Virus record (IMG/VR): IMGVR_UViG_3300035034_000542
Location: 1 to 31,433 of that record
Origin: a virus
Length of the DNA: 31,433 nucleotides
Direction: 5' to 3' (one strand)
Under the pieces are notes generated by a model. It saw nothing but the letters and a program-made list of their open reading frames with translations. It searched no databases and was not told the DNA's origin. Both the position numbers and the translations under genes were made by a program. Below are positions 30,319-31,433 of this stretch, one piece after another (within the stretch, counting starts at the first letter, position 1; the number at the start of each line of letters is the position of its first letter).

Positions 30319-30558
30319 ATGAAATACAAAATCTTCTTAACAGCATTTCTACAGGTTGGACTTGTTGCAATAAATACCGTTTTAATTGCTAAAGGTTACG
30401 TTATAGGCATCTTTTTAGCGTCGTTCACGATTAGTATGTTATGGAGCTACAACGTGGTTAAAATATCATTATCTAACTTCTCAAACAAATTACTATATTC
30501 CTTTGGGGCTGCATTTGGTTCAATTACTGGATATTATTTAATTACTTCAATATTATGA
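30319..30558 (+). CDS. Small two-TM membrane protein (79 aa)
   Basis: A 79-aa membrane protein. Two or three hydrophobic helices are visible: KIFLTAFLQVGLVAINTVLI, then GYVIGIFLASFTISMLWSYN, and SFGAAFGSITGYYLITSIL. ATG 30319 has the ATGTTATG context; an upstream frame start at 30274 lies inside the structured RNA. It may change the host membrane, but no function is known. It is the gene downstream of RNA 4. Confidence 0.75.
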   Translation: MKYKIFLTAFLQVGLVAINTVLIAKGYVIGIFLASFTISMLWSYNVVKISLSNFSNKLLYSFGAAFGSITGYYLITSIL

Positions 30559-30569
30559 AATTTATTTTG

Positions 30570-30577
30570 TATATTTG
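30570..30577 (+). promoter_or_regulatory. Bacteroidetes-type promoter -7 element before RNA 5
   Basis: TATATTTG in TTTGTATATTTGCATTAC, 12 bases after the membrane gene stop, matches TAnnTTTG. Confidence 0.75.
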
Positions 30578-30580
30578 CAT

Positions 30581-30663
30581 TACAAATGCATTATGCCTAC
30601 GTACGGGGTGCTTTCTTATCGAAAGATGCATTTCAAAACCACTCTTTACGGGTGGTTTTTTTT
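30581..30663 (+). ncRNA. Structured small RNA 5 with terminator
   Basis: AAATGCAT (30584-30591) pairs with ATGCATTT (30626-30633). Between them, CTTTC (30611-30615) pairs with GAAAG (30621-30625), so the two helices stack. A strong terminator follows: AACCACTC (30637-30644) with GGGTGGTT (30650-30657) and a T-run to 30663. GTACGGGGTG (30601-30610) can also pair with CACTCTTTAC (30640-30649), with one mismatch and G-U pairs, which would break the terminator. That competing fold could act as an antiterminator. It differs from RNAs 1-4. Confidence 0.6.
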
Positions 30664-30695
30664 GTTTAAAAACTTTAACACTTTAAAAGTTGAAG

Positions 30696-30711
30696 GGAAC
30701 AAAAATGTTCC
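30696..30711. promoter_or_regulatory. Candidate operator dyad overlapping a promoter
   Basis: GGAACA-AAAA-TGTTCC is a perfect 6-bp inverted repeat with a 4-bp spacer. It fills the space just before the -7 element at 30713-30720, so a bound protein would block transcription. GC-containing arms make it less likely to be chance than other AT-rich dyads here. One of the small HTH proteins could be its ligand. Confidence 0.55.
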
Positions 30712-30712
30712 T

Positions 30713-30720
30713 TATCTTTG
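30713..30720 (+). promoter_or_regulatory. Bacteroidetes-type promoter -7 element
   Basis: TATCTTTG matches TAnnTTTG and lies 32 nt before ATG 30753. It is preceded by the dyad at 30696-30711. Confidence 0.7.
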
Positions 30721-30752
30721 CTAAAGAAATAACAACTAAAAACTTAGAAATT

Positions 30753-30965
30753 ATGACAACTCAAGAAATCTACACACAAGCAAACGAAACGACAGAAGCG
30801 CAATTTAACAACTTGTTAAACGGACTTAACGAAAGCGAAATAAACACTCAAAAATCATTAGTTAGATTAGGAGATACGAAAGAAGTTGCATTATGGACTG
30901 TTATTGCAAAAAGATACGCCGTTAAAAACTACGGAAAAATGGAGCGAGTTGCTCACTATTCTTAA
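30753..30965 (+). CDS. Small unknown protein (70 aa)
   Basis: A 70-aa protein, MTTQEIYTQANETTEAQFNN, then LLNGLNESEINTQKSLVRLG and DTKEVALWTVIAKRYAVKNY. It is helical with no known motif. ATG 30753 is chosen, in an AAATTATG context; a longer frame to 30690 would run through the promoter and dyad. It is probably controlled by the operator candidate. Confidence 0.75.
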   Translation: MTTQEIYTQANETTEAQFNNLLNGLNESEINTQKSLVRLGDTKEVALWTVIAKRYAVKNYGKMERVAHYS

Positions 30966-31006
30966 AAAAATCGGGGTGTAAAAACCCTCTTAAAAACAAA
31001 AATTAT

Positions 31007-31192
31007 ATGACCCCTAACGATAAAATACAATCCCTGACCGATACATTAGGAATGTCAGGTAAAAGAGCCGCGGAAGTGATTGGAATGGATTATGCAGCAT
31101 TTAGAAAACGAAAATGCAAAACAAGAAATGAAGTTTTTAGCGAAGAAAATTATTTAACATTATTAAAATTTACAAAATCATGGAAAAATTAG
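31007..31192 (+). CDS. Small HTH DNA-binding protein (61 aa)
   Basis: A 61-aa protein. TPNDKIQSLTDTLGMSGKRA, then AEVIGMDYAAFRKRKCKTRN, has the pattern of a short HTH: GMSGKRAAEVIGM turn and a basic recognition helix YAAFRKRK. It is like the XRE-type small regulators of Bacteroidetes phages. It overlaps the next gene (31180) by 13 bases. It is a candidate for binding either the 30696 dyad or the 25785 dyad; which one is unknown. Confidence 0.65.
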   Translation: MTPNDKIQSLTDTLGMSGKRAAEVIGMDYAAFRKRKCKTRNEVFSEENYLTLLKFTKSWKN

Positions 31193-31433
31193 AATTAAAA
31201 CATTTAGCGGGATATTTGCCTTATGGAATAAAAATACAAAACGGAAAAGAATTTGATGTAATTACAGGTATTTCAATAGAAAATATAGAATCAAGTTTTA
31301 GAGGTACTTTCGAAAACATTTCAATGATAAAAGATATTAAACCAATACTCCGCCCACTTTCAGACCTTACAAAACCTATTACCATTAAAGGAATAACTTT
31401 TATTCCAATAAAACATAACGCATTTAAACACGA
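31180..31433 (+). CDS. Unknown phage protein, N-terminal part (continues at base 1)
   Basis: The 5' part of the gene that continues at 1-275. ATG 31180 lies in the previous gene's end (CATGG). The first residues are MEKLELKHLAGYLPYGIKIQ, a start common in Bacteroidetes phage proteins (LAGYLPYGLKx). Joining 31306 to base 1 gives 133 aa in one frame, which supports a circular molecule and the assembly overlap. Confidence 0.85.
   Translation, partial: MEKLELKHLAGYLPYGIKIQNGKEFDVITGISIENIESSFRGTFENISMIKDIKPILRPLSDLTKPITIKGITFIPIKHNAFKH
31307..31433. repeat. Terminal direct repeat, copy 2 (assembly overlap)
   Basis: These 127 bases are identical to bases 1-127. Removing one copy gives a unit length of 31306 bp. 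Confidence 0.93.

Noticed and set aside
1-31433. tRNA or rRNA genes
   Set aside because: No cloverleaf with an intact T-arm motif or ribosomal RNA segment was recognised by eye on either strand; a tRNAscan run would settle it.
1-31433. Diversity-generating retroelement linked to the tail fibre
   Set aside because: No reverse transcriptase gene and no template/variable repeat pair with A-biased changes were seen; the fibre repeats are plain tandem duplications.

Overview
The window looks like one complete tailed-phage genome (a siphovirus-like caudovirus) of a Bacteroidetes host, most likely a Flavobacteriia relative. Evidence: the DNA is strongly AT-rich; promoters follow the Bacteroidetes pattern (TAnnTTTG at -7) and not the sigma70 pattern; starts sit in an A-rich AAATTATG context with little Shine-Dalgarno; and many products belong to families common in Bacteroidetes phages (VirE-type primase, DUF3127 SSB-like protein, YopX, DUF5681-type TerS). 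The last 127 bases (31307-31433) repeat the first 127 exactly. This fits the overlap left when an assembler opens a circular or circularly permuted molecule, giving a unit of 31306 bp. The gene cut by the window edge (31180 to 275) then reads through as one 133-aa ORF.

Layout. (1) 25853-31433 plus 1-5131, + strand: early/replication block. It holds small unknown genes, a coiled-coil protein, a RecT annealase, an HNH endonuclease, a DUF3127 SSB-like protein, a DUF3310-like protein, small HTH proteins, YopX, an SF2 helicase, a VirE-type primase-helicase and a VRR-NUC nuclease. An iteron-rich stretch (4493-4760) directly behind the primase-helicase is the best origin candidate. (2) 5310-5968: four tiny unknown genes. 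(3) 5993-7733: packaging genes (TerS candidate, TerL). (4) 7750-15506: neck/tail genes and the tape measure. (5) 15561-20293: ClpP-like prohead protease, scaffold/decoration candidate, major capsid, tail-tube candidate, portal and connector. (6) 20290-23931: repeat-bearing tail fibre, holin candidate and M15 peptidoglycan peptidase. (7) 24004-25737, - strand: five genes including a unimolecular-spanin candidate and an XRE repressor-like protein, divergent from the early block.

How it works together: the early promoter at 25820 and the opposing promoter at 25755 flank a dyad that could be a control switch. Early genes supply recombination and replication functions acting at the iterons. The late block packages DNA, builds head and tail, and lyses the cell. 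No integrase, excisionase or partition gene is seen, so the XRE protein alone does not show temperate life.

Most unusual feature: several intergenic segments (637-727, 28732-28810, 30221-30304, and more weakly 5151-5251) share one RNA architecture although their sequences are unrelated. Each has a Bacteroidetes promoter, then a 5' hairpin whose loop is complementary to the loop of a second hairpin, and the second hairpin sits inside the long loop of a terminator-like stem ending in a U-run. This looks like a family of kissing-loop leader or small RNAs. A fifth promoter-RNA-terminator unit (30581-30663) has a different fold.
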